DNA of 5,768 nucleotides, taken from positions 1-5,768 of the forward strand of contig JAGKSZ010000005.1 in assembly GCA_018991295.1 (NCBI GenBank), given 5' to 3'. Positions within the stretch are counted from its first letter, which is position 1; the number at the start of each line of letters is the position of its first letter. The position numbers were made by a program, and so were the translations under genes. Of this stretch, positions 1-5,768 are shown piece by piece. Origin of the DNA: Porphyrobacter sp. GTDB taxonomy: Bacteria > Pseudomonadota > Alphaproteobacteria > Sphingomonadales > Sphingomonadaceae. A model generated the notes under the pieces. That model was given only the letters and a program-made list of their open reading frames with translations. It had not been told where the DNA came from and did no database searches.

Positions 1-64
1 TGAGGCGGGGCGAGAGGGGGGCTGCGCGCCCCTGCGTTGCACCCGGGCAACAACCTCCCACATT

Positions 65-110
65 TTCGCATAGCGAAGTTGACTTCGCATTACGAAGTTC
101 ATATTCGCTG
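65..110 (+). promoter_or_regulatory. Tandem palindromic operator upstream of the operon
   Basis: Two near-identical 18-bp units lie head to tail: TTCGCATAGCGAAGTTGA (65-82) and TTCGCATTACGAAGTTCA (84-101), with 15 of 18 bases the same. A further TTCGC half-site starts at 104, so half-sites recur at 65, 84 and 104. Each unit contains an inverted repeat: TTCGC-ATA-GCGAA (65-77) and ACTTCG-CATTA-CGAAGT (83-98). A third pairing, GCGAAGT-TG-ACTTCGC (73-88), joins the two units. Regular spacing near two helical turns on the same DNA face is what a cooperatively binding dimeric regulator would need. The second unit sits between the putative -35 and -10, which favours repression. Palindrome plus extra half-site layouts are known for IclR-family aromatic-pathway regulators, but assigning that family here is only a guess. 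Confidence 0.6.
79..107 (+). promoter_or_regulatory. Putative sigma70-type promoter of the five-gene operon
   Basis: TTGACT at 79-84 matches five of six bases of the -35 consensus. Seventeen bases further on, TATTCG (102-107) is a poor -10; CATATT (100-105) is a better -10 match but with only a 15-bp spacer. This is the most AT-rich stretch of the upstream region. A weak -10 is common in alphaproteobacteria and would suit a regulated promoter. The elements are interleaved with the tandem palindromes. No transcription start can be fixed from sequence alone. Confidence 0.45.
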
Positions 111-156
111 CAATCGGGAGGGGTCGCCAAAAGAGCGGCGCGTTTTGCGCGCGCAC

Positions 157-165
157 AGGGGAGAG
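157..165 (+). promoter_or_regulatory. Ribosome binding site of the TonB-dependent receptor
   Basis: AGGGGAGAG ends four bases before the ATG at 170, with its GGGGAG core about six bases away. This decides the start: the next in-frame ATG, at 185, has no such sequence in front of it. Confidence 0.7.
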
Positions 166-169
166 ACGT

Positions 170-2401
170 ATGAAGTTTTCGGGCATGAACCGCGCTGCTG
201 CCTCGTATCTGGGGCGCGCGCTTCTTGGCACCACCGCGCTGGCTTCGGCCACGCTCGTCGCCGCGCCGCTGGCCGCACAGGATAAGGCCGCGCCGGAAGT
301 CACCGACGATCAGGGCATCGTCGTCACCTCGCTGCGCCGCACTGAAACCTTGCAGGACACCCCTGCCGCCGTGACCGCCTTCGATTCGCAGGCGATCCAG
401 AACGCCGGGATCGAGCGTCCGGCAGATTTCATCGCGCTGACCCCCAACGTGAGCCTCGTCGAGACGCAGAACGCGGGCAACGCCTTCGTCATCATCCGCG
501 GCATCACCCAGAACCGCAATTCCGAGCCTTCGGTGGCGGTGATCGTCGATGGCGTGCAGCAGGTGAACCCGGCGCAGTTCAATCAGGACCTGTTCGATAT
601 TGAACAGATCGAAGTCCTCAAGGGCCCGCAGGGCGGCCTTTATGGTCGTAACGCCATCGGCGGCGCGATCATCATCACCACCAAAGCCCCGACCGACGAA
701 TTTGCCGGCAATTTCACCGCCGGCGTCGACAATGGCTTTGGCTATTTCCTGCGCGGCGGGATCAGCGGGCCGCTGGCCGAGAACGTCAAGTTCCGCATCG
801 CCGGATCGTGGTATGACACTGATGGCTTCATCAACAACGCCTTCCTCAATGAAAAGGCCGATCCGGTGCAAGACTTCTCCCTGCGCGGAAGTCTGGTGCT
901 TGAGGCCACCGATCAGCTGACCATCGATCTGCGCGCCAGCATGAACCAGCTGCGCACGCAGGGCCTGTATTACAACATCGTCGCTGACGTGAACGACATC
1001 GCCCCGGTGCTGGTCAACAACCCCGGCCAGAACGACCGCGATATCTACAACGTCGCGCTCAAGGTTGAATATGCGGGCGATAACGCGGTGCTGACCTCGG
1101 TGTCGTCCTATGACACGCTGAAGGAAGTGCTGACCGGCGATGCCTTCGACTTCAAGCCGATCCCGCAGAGCTTCTTCTTCAACCTGTTCGAATTCCTGTT
1201 CGGCCCCGGCAACGGTTTTGACCTCAACCAGAGCCAGTATCTGAACGTCAAGGCGTTCAGCCAGGAAGTGCGCCTTGCCTCGCCCGAAGATGGCCGCGCC
1301 TTCAACTGGATGGTGGGCGGCTATCTGATTGACACCACCCGCTTCATTTCCACCGGCAACATGATCGACACCGGCAATGGCGTGTTCCCGGTGTTCCGCA
1401 GCCCCTCGACGAACCCGTTGAACCCGCAGTTCTCCTATCTAGCTGACGGGCAGGAAAACTTCGCATGGGCGCTGTTTGCCAATGCGGGCTATGAATTCTC
1501 GCCGGAATTCCGCGTCGATGCGTCGCTGCGCTATGACCGCGATCGTCGCCGCCAGACCACGCTGACCCCGCAGGCCTTCCTGCCCAACGTCCCCGGCGTG
1601 CCGCAGGCGCGCAGCGGTGAGGTGCGGACTGTCAAGTTCGATGACTGGCAGCCCAAGATCACCCTGACCTATGAACCGACCCCCGATCTGACGATCTATG
1701 GCGGCTATTCGCGCGGCTTCCGTTCGGGCGGGTTCAACCAGACCGGCGTGGGCGCGGAATCGGTGAATGCCGGGATTGTCGGCGTGGGCGACATCTTCCA
1801 GGCCGAAACCGCCGACACCTTTGAAGTGGGCGCCAAGGCTCAGCTTGGCCCGGTGCGTCTGGCGGGCGCGGCCTACACCACCAAGTCGGAAAACAGCTAC
1901 TTCTTCGTCTTCCTCGCGCAGTCCTCGACCCAGAACCTCGGCAACATCCCCGAGACCCGGATCAATGGCTTCGAACTGGAAGCGAGCGCGGAAATCCTGC
2001 CCGATTTCGATATCAACGCCGCGATCGGTGTCACCGACAGCGAGATCAAGGCCTTCCCCGATGCGACCGTGATCGGCAATGAAGCCCCGCAGATCTCGCG
2101 CTACACGCTCAACCTTGGCGCGCAATATGCAGGCGCGCTGAGCGACACCATGGATGGCCTGTTCCGGGTTGATTATCGCCGCACCGGCAAGACCTGGTGG
2201 GAGCCGTTCAACACCACCGTGCGCGAGCCGGTTGATATCGTCGATGCGCGTGCCGGTGTGAAGTTCGACAATGGCGTGTCGATCACGGCCTTCGCGCAGA
2301 ACCTGTTCAACGAAATCTACAACGCCGAATTCAGCCCCGGCGGCTTCGTGTTCCGCGCCCGTCCGCGGCGCTACGGGGTCGAAGTGGGTTACAAGTTCTG
2401 A
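170..2401 (+). CDS. TonB-dependent outer-membrane receptor
   Basis: This is a 743-residue outer-membrane active transporter that takes up a scarce substrate with energy from TonB-ExbB-ExbD. The N-terminus has a signal peptide: basic start, hydrophobic stretch at about 17-33, and likely cleavage after APLAA near residue 36. A TonB-box-like IVVT (50-53) precedes the plug domain (about 50-173), which carries the typical IEVLKGPQGGLYGRNAIGG segment at 147-165. The rest is a 22-stranded barrel with the family-typical YSRGFRSGGFN (513-523). It ends in an alternating strand with a terminal Phe, the signal for barrel insertion. The length is normal and no frameshift is seen. The loop at about 327-350 is unusually rich in Phe, suggesting a hydrophobic or aromatic ligand. 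As first gene of the operon, 21 bp before the quinone reductase, it probably imports the operon's substrate rather than an iron siderophore. That substrate assignment is inference. Confidence 0.95.
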   Translation: MKFSGMNRAAASYLGRALLGTTALASATLVAAPLAAQDKAAPEVTDDQGIVVTSLRRTETLQDTPAAVTAFDSQAIQNAGIERPADFIALTPNVSLVETQNAGNAFVIIRGITQNRNSEPSVAVIVDGVQQVNPAQFNQDLFDIEQIEVLKGPQGGLYGRNAIGGAIIITTKAPTDEFAGNFTAGVDNGFGYFLRGGISGPLAENVKFRIAGSWYDTDGFINNAFLNEKADPVQDFSLRGSLVLEATDQLTIDLRASMNQLRTQGLYYNIVADVNDIAPVLVNNPGQNDRDIYNVALKVEYAGDNAVLTSVSSYDTLKEVLTGDAFDFKPIPQSFFFNLFEFLFGPGNGFDLNQSQYLNVKAFSQEVRLASPEDGRAFNWMVGGYLIDTTRFISTGNMIDTGNGVFPVFRSPSTNPLNPQFSYLADGQENFAWALFANAGYEFSPEFRVDASLRYDRDRRRQTTLTPQAFLPNVPGVPQARSGEVRTVKFDDWQPKITLTYEPTPDLTIYGGYSRGFRSGGFNQTGVGAESVNAGIVGVGDIFQAETADTFEVGAKAQLGPVRLAGAAYTTKSENSYFFVFLAQSSTQNLGNIPETRINGFELEASAEILPDFDINAAIGVTDSEIKAFPDATVIGNEAPQISRYTLNLGAQYAGALSDTMDGLFRVDYRRTGKTWWEPFNTTVREPVDIVDARAGVKFDNGVSITAFAQNLFNEIYNAEFSPGGFVFRARPRRYGVEVGYKF

Positions 2402-2422
2402 TCTGACAAAAGGCGATACGAC

Positions 2423-3025
2423 ATGACCAAGGTGCTGGTGCTCTACTATTCGAGCTATGGCCATATCGAGGCGATGGCAGCGGCCGTTGCCGAAGGCGCA
2501 GCCAGCGTCCCCGGCACCGAGGTCACCGTCAAGCGCGTTCCCGAACTGGTGCCCGAAGAGGTCGCCAAGGGTGCGGGGATCAAGCTCGATCAGGCGGCCC
2601 CCCTTGCCGACCCGAACGAGCTTGCTGATTATGACGCGATCATTTTCGGCACCCCCACCCGCTTCGGCAACATGGCGGCGCAGATGCGCAATTTCCTCGA
2701 TCAGACCGGCGGGCTGTGGTTCGCCAAGGCGCTGGTCGGCAAGGTTGGCTCGGTGTTCGTCTCCACCGCCAGCCAGCACGGCGGGCAGGAGACGACCATC
2801 ACCTCGTTCCACACCACGCTGCTGCATCATGGCATGGTGATTGTCGGCCTGCCCTATACCTTTGCAGGCAATGCCGAGATGGGCGAGATCAGCGGCGGCA
2901 CCCCCTATGGCGCCTCGACGCTGGCGGGCAATGACGGCAGCCGGATGCCGTCCGAAAACGAGCTTGCAGGCGCGCGATTCCAGGGGGCACATGTCGCCCA
3001 GATCGCGGCGAAACTGGCCGCCTGA
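2423..3025 (+). CDS. wrbA: NAD(P)H:quinone oxidoreductase, WrbA type (flavodoxin fold)
   Basis: This is a 200-residue cytoplasmic FMN enzyme of the WrbA / type IV NQO family (E. coli WrbA is about 198 residues). The family reduces quinones to hydroquinones in two-electron steps, avoiding semiquinones. The FMN phosphate-binding loop is SSYGHIEAM (10-18). Further flavin-site motifs are GTPTRFGNM (76-84), STASQHGGQET (114-124), the HHGM stretch (135-138) and GGTPYGA (158-164), all in family order with nothing missing. AAGG at 2410-2413 is a modest ribosome binding site nine bases before the ATG. The stop lies 21 bp before the VOC gene. Related WrbA-like reductases act on p-benzoquinone in nitrophenol breakdown, so a catabolic role here is plausible. 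A general oxidative-stress role is the alternative. The old idea of WrbA as a Trp-repressor partner is not a reason to call it a regulator. Confidence 0.93.
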   Translation: MTKVLVLYYSSYGHIEAMAAAVAEGAASVPGTEVTVKRVPELVPEEVAKGAGIKLDQAAPLADPNELADYDAIIFGTPTRFGNMAAQMRNFLDQTGGLWFAKALVGKVGSVFVSTASQHGGQETTITSFHTTLLHHGMVIVGLPYTFAGNAEMGEISGGTPYGASTLAGNDGSRMPSENELAGARFQGAHVAQIAAKLAA

Positions 3026-3033
3026 TTCAGACA

Positions 3034-3039
3034 GGGAGA
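3034..3039 (+). promoter_or_regulatory. Ribosome binding site of the VOC gene
   Basis: GGGAGA, seven bases before the ATG at 3047, is a strong Shine-Dalgarno match and fixes that start. It lies in the 21-bp gap after the wrbA stop codon. Confidence 0.65.
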
Positions 3040-3046
3040 AAGCACC

Positions 3047-3592
3047 ATGACGAAGATTCTGGCGAACCGCCTGCACCACACTGCCTATGTGACCAAGGAT
3101 CTGGAGGCCACCCGCGCCTTTTATGAAGACGTGCTCGGCTTTCCCTTGATGGCGACCTATTGCGAAAAGGACGAGCTGTTCGGCAAGGAGCGCACCTATT
3201 GCCACGTGTTCTTTGAACTCGCCGATGGCTCTGCGCTGGCCTTCTTCCAGTTTGCCGATCCCGAAGATCAGGCCGAATTCGGCCCCGACATTCCGTCCAG
3301 CCCCTTCATCCACATCGCGCTGCACGTCGACAAGGACGGGCAGGACGAACTCGCCCGCCGTATCGCCGCTGCCGGGATCGTGGAGCCGCAGACCTATGTG
3401 CTGGAGCATGGCTACTGCAAGTCGCTCTATGTCACCGATCCCAACGGGATGATCCTTGAGTTCACCCACGACGATGAACGCGCAGCCCCGCTGGATGCCG
3501 AACGCCGTGCCAGCGCGCACGCCGAACTCGCGCGTTGGCTGGCGGGCGATCACCACAACAACAACCCCTTCCGCGCCGAAGAAGCGGCGTGA
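3047..3592 (+). CDS. VOC family (glyoxalase / extradiol dioxygenase fold) metalloenzyme
   Basis: This 181-residue protein has the paired beta-alpha-beta-beta-beta modules of the vicinal oxygen chelate superfamily. Module 1 is LHHTAYVTKDLEATRAFYEDVLGF (9-32, with gaps of my reading) through FFQFAD (66-71); module 2 runs from FIHIALHVD (87-95) to LYVTDPNGMILEFT (127-140). Likely metal ligands by family position are His11, His89 and Glu138. The first-module position often held by Glu is probably Gln68. The stretch from His121 to Glu138 almost fits the class I extradiol dioxygenase signature as I remember it, missing only its first position (Leu119). A single-domain extradiol dioxygenase is therefore possible, but glyoxalase I-like lyase/isomerase or thiol-adduct roles cannot be excluded. 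A charged C-terminal tail (about 143-181) ends in a His/Asn-rich stretch. Its stop overlaps the next gene's likely start by four bases. Confidence 0.9.
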   Translation: MTKILANRLHHTAYVTKDLEATRAFYEDVLGFPLMATYCEKDELFGKERTYCHVFFELADGSALAFFQFADPEDQAEFGPDIPSSPFIHIALHVDKDGQDELARRIAAAGIVEPQTYVLEHGYCKSLYVTDPNGMILEFTHDDERAAPLDAERRASAHAELARWLAGDHHNNNPFRAEEAA

Positions 3593-4464
3593 GGCACGGG
3601 GGGACGCGCCTGCACATGCTGCCTGCGCGCGTCCCTTCCCCGGCCGATCTGTGGCACGGCGAGGTCGCCGTTAGCGGCGGCACCCTGCCGATTGCCATGG
3701 CAGGCGCCATTGGTTCCGGGGCAACCCCGCTGATCCTGCTGCACGGCTGGACGCTGGATCATCGCATGTGGGCTCCGCAGGTGGCGGAGCTGGCGGACAG
3801 CCACTTCCTTGTCATGCCTGATCGGCGCGGCTGCGGCCGGGCGAGCGCCCCTGCCGATCTGGCACGCGAGGCCGAGGATGTTATCGCAATTGCCGATTTC
3901 CTCGGGTTTGACCGGTTCGCGCTGCTCGGCCTTTCACGCGGGGCAGTGGTGGCGCTGGATGTGGCGCGGCGTTACGGCTCGCGCCTGACTGCGCTGATCG
4001 CTTCGGGCGCACCGCTGCCGGCGCTGGTCGCGCGCGAGGAGACCCTCGATCTTGGCCGCTACCGTGCCTTTGCCCGCGCTGGCGATCTTGCAACCCTGCG
4101 CGCAGAATGGTCGCACCATCGGCTGATGCAGACCCACACGCCCGAAGCCGCCGCGCTCGCTGCTGCGATGCTGGCAGATTATGACGGGCGCGATCTGTTG
4201 ATCTCAGGCAGTGAAGCGCCCGGCCTCCCGCGTGAGGCGCTGGCGATGCTTTCGATGCCGGTGCTCAGCCTGACGGGCGAACATGACACCCCCTGGCGCC
4301 GTGCCTGTGCCCGCGCGCTCGGCATGGTCGCGCCGCGTGGCCGGGCGATCGAGATCCCCGGCGCAGGCCACCTTGCCAATGCCGATAATCCGGCGGCCTT
4401 CAACGCCGCTGCCCTGCAATTCCTGCGCGCATCCGCGCCCCTTTCAGCCAAGGCCCTGTCATGA
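3589..4464 (+). CDS. Alpha/beta hydrolase
   Basis: This is a 291-residue soluble serine hydrolase if it starts at GTG 3589. No signal peptide is visible, so it should be cytoplasmic. The full machinery is present: oxyanion-hole LLHGW (50-54), DRRGCGRAS (78-86), nucleophile elbow GLSRG with Ser116, acid Asp233 in TGEHD, and base His261 in GAGHLANADNP. This pattern resembles 3-oxoadipate enol-lactonase, meta-cleavage-product hydrolase and haloperoxidase-like esterase groups, which cut esters, lactones or C-C bonds. The substrate cannot be told. Start choice: GTG 3589 overlaps the VOC stop as GTGA, mirroring the ATGA overlap at this gene's 3' end. ATG 3616 (282 residues, after a G-rich run at 3598-3603) is the alternative. 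A TTG at 3535 would overlap the VOC gene by 58 bases and is unlikely. Conserved sequence begins only about residue 20, so both short starts keep the full fold. Confidence 0.9.
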   Translation: MRHGGTRLHMLPARVPSPADLWHGEVAVSGGTLPIAMAGAIGSGATPLILLHGWTLDHRMWAPQVAELADSHFLVMPDRRGCGRASAPADLAREAEDVIAIADFLGFDRFALLGLSRGAVVALDVARRYGSRLTALIASGAPLPALVAREETLDLGRYRAFARAGDLATLRAEWSHHRLMQTHTPEAAALAAAMLADYDGRDLLISGSEAPGLPREALAMLSMPVLSLTGEHDTPWRRACARALGMVAPRGRAIEIPGAGHLANADNPAAFNAAALQFLRASAPLSAKALS

Positions 4465-5588
4465 CCCAGAAGCGTTTCCTCACCACCCACGTCGGCAGCC
4501 TGCCGCGCCCCGAGGCGCTGCTTGATCTCGTCTTTGCGCGGGAAGGCGGCGAGGTGGTGTCGGAAGCCGATTTCGATGCGGCAGTGGAGGCGGCCACCGC
4601 CTATGTCATCAAGCGCCAGATCGAGGCGGGCGTTTCAATCGTCAATGATGGCGAGCAGTCCAAGCCTTCCTACGCCACCTATATCAAGCACCGCCTGTCG
4701 GGCTTTGGCGGGGAGGCCGGGCAGTATGAATTTGCCGATCTTGAAGCCTTCCCCGGCGCCAAGGCGCAGGTGTTCGGCAACAAGGGCCGCGCCAAGCGTT
4801 CCGCGCCTGCCTGCACCGCGCCGATCGAAGTGATCGACATGGAAGCGCCCCGGATCGATGCCGAGCGGCTGGTGCGGCTGGCAAATGGCCATGCCACCTT
4901 CATGTCCGCCGCATCGCCCGGCGTCACCGCGCTGTTCTTCCCCAACCAGTACTATGCCTCTGACGAGGAATATGTCTTCGCGCTCGCAGAAGGCCTGCGC
5001 CACGAATACGAGACGATCGCTGCAGCGGGCATCACGCTGCAAGTCGATTGCCCCGACCTTGCCATGGGCCGCCACGTTCAGTTCACCGATCTCAGCACCG
5101 AGGAATTCCGCAAGCGTATCGGCATGAACATCGCCGCGCTGAACCATGCGGTGCAGAACATCCCGGCTGAACAATTGCGGATGCACCTGTGCTGGGGAAA
5201 TTATCCCGGGCCGCACCACTGCGATGTCGCCTTGGATGAAATTGCCGACATCGTGTGGAGCGCCAAGCCGCAGACCGTGCTGCTCGAAGGCGCAAACCCG
5301 CGCCACGCGCATGAATTTGCCTTCTTCGAGCGCCATCCGCTCCCCGATGGCAAGATCCTGTGCCCGGGTATGGTCGAACCGCAATCGCCCTATATCGAGC
5401 ACCCCGAACTGATCGCCCAGCGCATTGGGCGCTATGCCGATCTGCTCGGCGCTGACCGGGTGATGGCGGGGGTCGATTGCGGCTTTTCCGTCCACGCGGG
5501 CAGCAATGCGCTCGATCCTGAAATCGTCTGGGCCAAGCTGGCAGCGCTTGCCGAAGGCGCTGAAATCGCCAGCGCGAAGTATTTCTGA
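4461..5588 (+). CDS. Cobalamin-independent methionine synthase II family protein (MetE C-terminal-domain-like)
   Basis: This 375-residue protein is a single TIM barrel of the UROD/MetE superfamily, matching only the catalytic C-terminal half of canonical MetE (about 750 residues). Family features are THVGSLPRP (9-17), VNDGEQSKPSY (61-71) and LQVDCPDLAMGRH (193-205). The putative zinc ligands are all kept by alignment to MetE: His242 and Cys244 in MHLCWGNYPGPHH, Glu276 in LLEGAN, and Cys340 in GVDCGF. It should therefore bind zinc and activate a thiol for alkyl transfer. The missing N-terminal half, which in MetE contributes to folate-substrate binding, argues against ordinary methionine synthesis from polyglutamylated methyl-folate. 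Epoxyalkane:coenzyme M transferase (about 377 residues) is a same-sized relative. The gene starts inside the hydrolase stop (ATGA), with AAGG at 4450-4453 as a modest ribosome binding site. Methyl or alkyl transfer within the operon's pathway is inferred; donor and acceptor are unknown. Confidence 0.9.
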   Translation: MTQKRFLTTHVGSLPRPEALLDLVFAREGGEVVSEADFDAAVEAATAYVIKRQIEAGVSIVNDGEQSKPSYATYIKHRLSGFGGEAGQYEFADLEAFPGAKAQVFGNKGRAKRSAPACTAPIEVIDMEAPRIDAERLVRLANGHATFMSAASPGVTALFFPNQYYASDEEYVFALAEGLRHEYETIAAAGITLQVDCPDLAMGRHVQFTDLSTEEFRKRIGMNIAALNHAVQNIPAEQLRMHLCWGNYPGPHHCDVALDEIADIVWSAKPQTVLLEGANPRHAHEFAFFERHPLPDGKILCPGMVEPQSPYIEHPELIAQRIGRYADLLGADRVMAGVDCGFSVHAGSNALDPEIVWAKLAALAEGAEIASAKYF

Positions 5589-5600
5589 CGCCGTTCTTTT

Positions 5601-5633
5601 CCCCGCCTGCTTGCCGCGTGCGCACAGGCGGGG
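5601..5633 (+). terminator. GC-rich stem-loop after the operon, possible terminator
   Basis: CCCCGCCTG (5601-5609) and CAGGCGGGG (5625-5633) form a perfect 9-bp stem 12 bases after the last stop codon. TGC/GCA inside the loop can extend it past a two-base bulge. A TTTT run lies before the stem, not after it, and the downstream bases CTAACGT do not make a U-tract. It is thus not a textbook intrinsic terminator on either strand, but its position just past the operon fits a 3'-end hairpin, perhaps aided by Rho. Confidence 0.45.
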
Positions 5634-5768
5634 CTAACGTGGCGGGATGGGCGCCGGAACCCCAACCTTGGATGGACAGGCCCCGCCGGGGCGCGGTGGG
5701 ATCCTCCCCCAAAACGGGCCCGCCCGAGGGGGCGAATTTTCCGGGCCGGGGTTCCTGGGGGCCCCGGG
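5634..5768. other. G/C-run-rich window end, possible start of another gene
   Basis: This stretch is dominated by runs of G or C (for example at 5681-5692, 5702-5708, 5727-5736 and 5752-5768). It includes GCCCC-GCC-GGGGC at 5680-5692. An ATG at 5647 behind GGCGGG opens a frame that runs 40 codons to the window edge, rich in Gly and Pro and not recognisable. A single base less near 5656-5657 would give a different, less Gly-rich reading. I cannot say whether this is a gene, a spacer or poor sequence at a contig edge. Confidence 0.25.

Noticed and set aside
18..32. GGGGC-TGCGC-GCCCC hairpin as terminator of an upstream gene.
   Set aside because: It has only a 5-bp stem and no U-tract follows. 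Such short pairs are expected by chance in GC-rich sequence.
37..285. Small plus-strand frame starting in the control region.
   Set aside because: It starts at TTG with no ribosome binding site, crosses the promoter and operator, and overlaps the receptor's signal peptide in another frame.
1439..3556. Very long open frame on the minus strand (705 codons) across the receptor, wrbA and VOC genes.
   Set aside because: It lies opposite three clearly recognisable genes. High G/C at third positions depletes stop codons on the opposite strand. Its product shows no known domain and a His/Gly/Arg/Ala-heavy composition.
3535..3588. Extending the hydrolase to a TTG start at 3535.
   Set aside because: It would overlap the VOC gene by 58 bases, adds a Gln/Arg/Pro-rich segment typical of out-of-frame reading, and has no ribosome binding site.
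4635..5495. Minus-strand open frame of 286 codons.
   Set aside because: It is fully antisense to the MetE-like gene, whose zinc-site motifs prove the plus frame, and has no recognisable motifs.
5092..5712. Minus-strand open frame of 206 codons reaching into the window end.
   Set aside because: It is mostly antisense to the MetE-like gene, and its Arg/Pro-rich product with no domain is a codon-bias shadow.
1..5768. CRISPR arrays, tRNAs, insertion sequences, attachment sites.
   Set aside because: I saw no regularly spaced repeats apart from the operator, no cloverleaf-like sequence, no transposase or integrase frame, and no flanking terminal repeats.

Overview
This is a high-GC window with strong G/C third-position codon bias. 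It carries a compact one-strand gene cluster typical of alphaproteobacteria, most likely a sphingomonad such as Sphingomonas, Novosphingobium, Sphingopyxis or Erythrobacter. That placement is inference: it rests on the TonB-dependent receptor style (GGYSRGFRSGGFN-type barrel motif, C-terminal Phe) and on a receptor-led catabolic operon layout. No rRNA or other taxonomic marker is present.

Layout. Positions 1-169 are an upstream control region. It has a good -35-like TTGACT, a weaker -10, and two tandem near-identical palindromes with a third half-site at 19-20 bp spacing placed on and around the -35. A small 5' UTR hairpin and a strong Shine-Dalgarno sequence follow. Five genes then run on the + strand with gaps of 21, 21, -4 and -4 bp: a TonB-dependent outer-membrane receptor (170-2401), a WrbA-type NAD(P)H:quinone oxidoreductase (2423-3025), a single-domain VOC/glyoxalase-fold metalloenzyme (3047-3592), an alpha/beta hydrolase with a complete catalytic triad (3589-4464), and a half-length cobalamin-independent methionine-synthase-like zinc enzyme (4461-5588). 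A 9-bp GC stem-loop without a U-tract follows the last gene. The final ~130 bases are extremely G/C-run-rich and look like a contig edge, possibly with the start of another gene.

How the genes may work together (inference): the receptor imports a scarce, probably hydrophobic or aromatic compound. The WrbA-like protein keeps a quinone intermediate reduced. The VOC enzyme cleaves or isomerises it (or a thiol adduct of it), and the alpha/beta hydrolase cuts the product. The MetE-like enzyme moves a methyl or alkyl group onto a thiol. The substrate cannot be read from the sequence. The tandem palindromes suggest that one dedicated regulator, not encoded here, controls the whole unit. The main points of interest are the stand-alone MetE-like enzyme inside a catabolic operon and the tandem operator.
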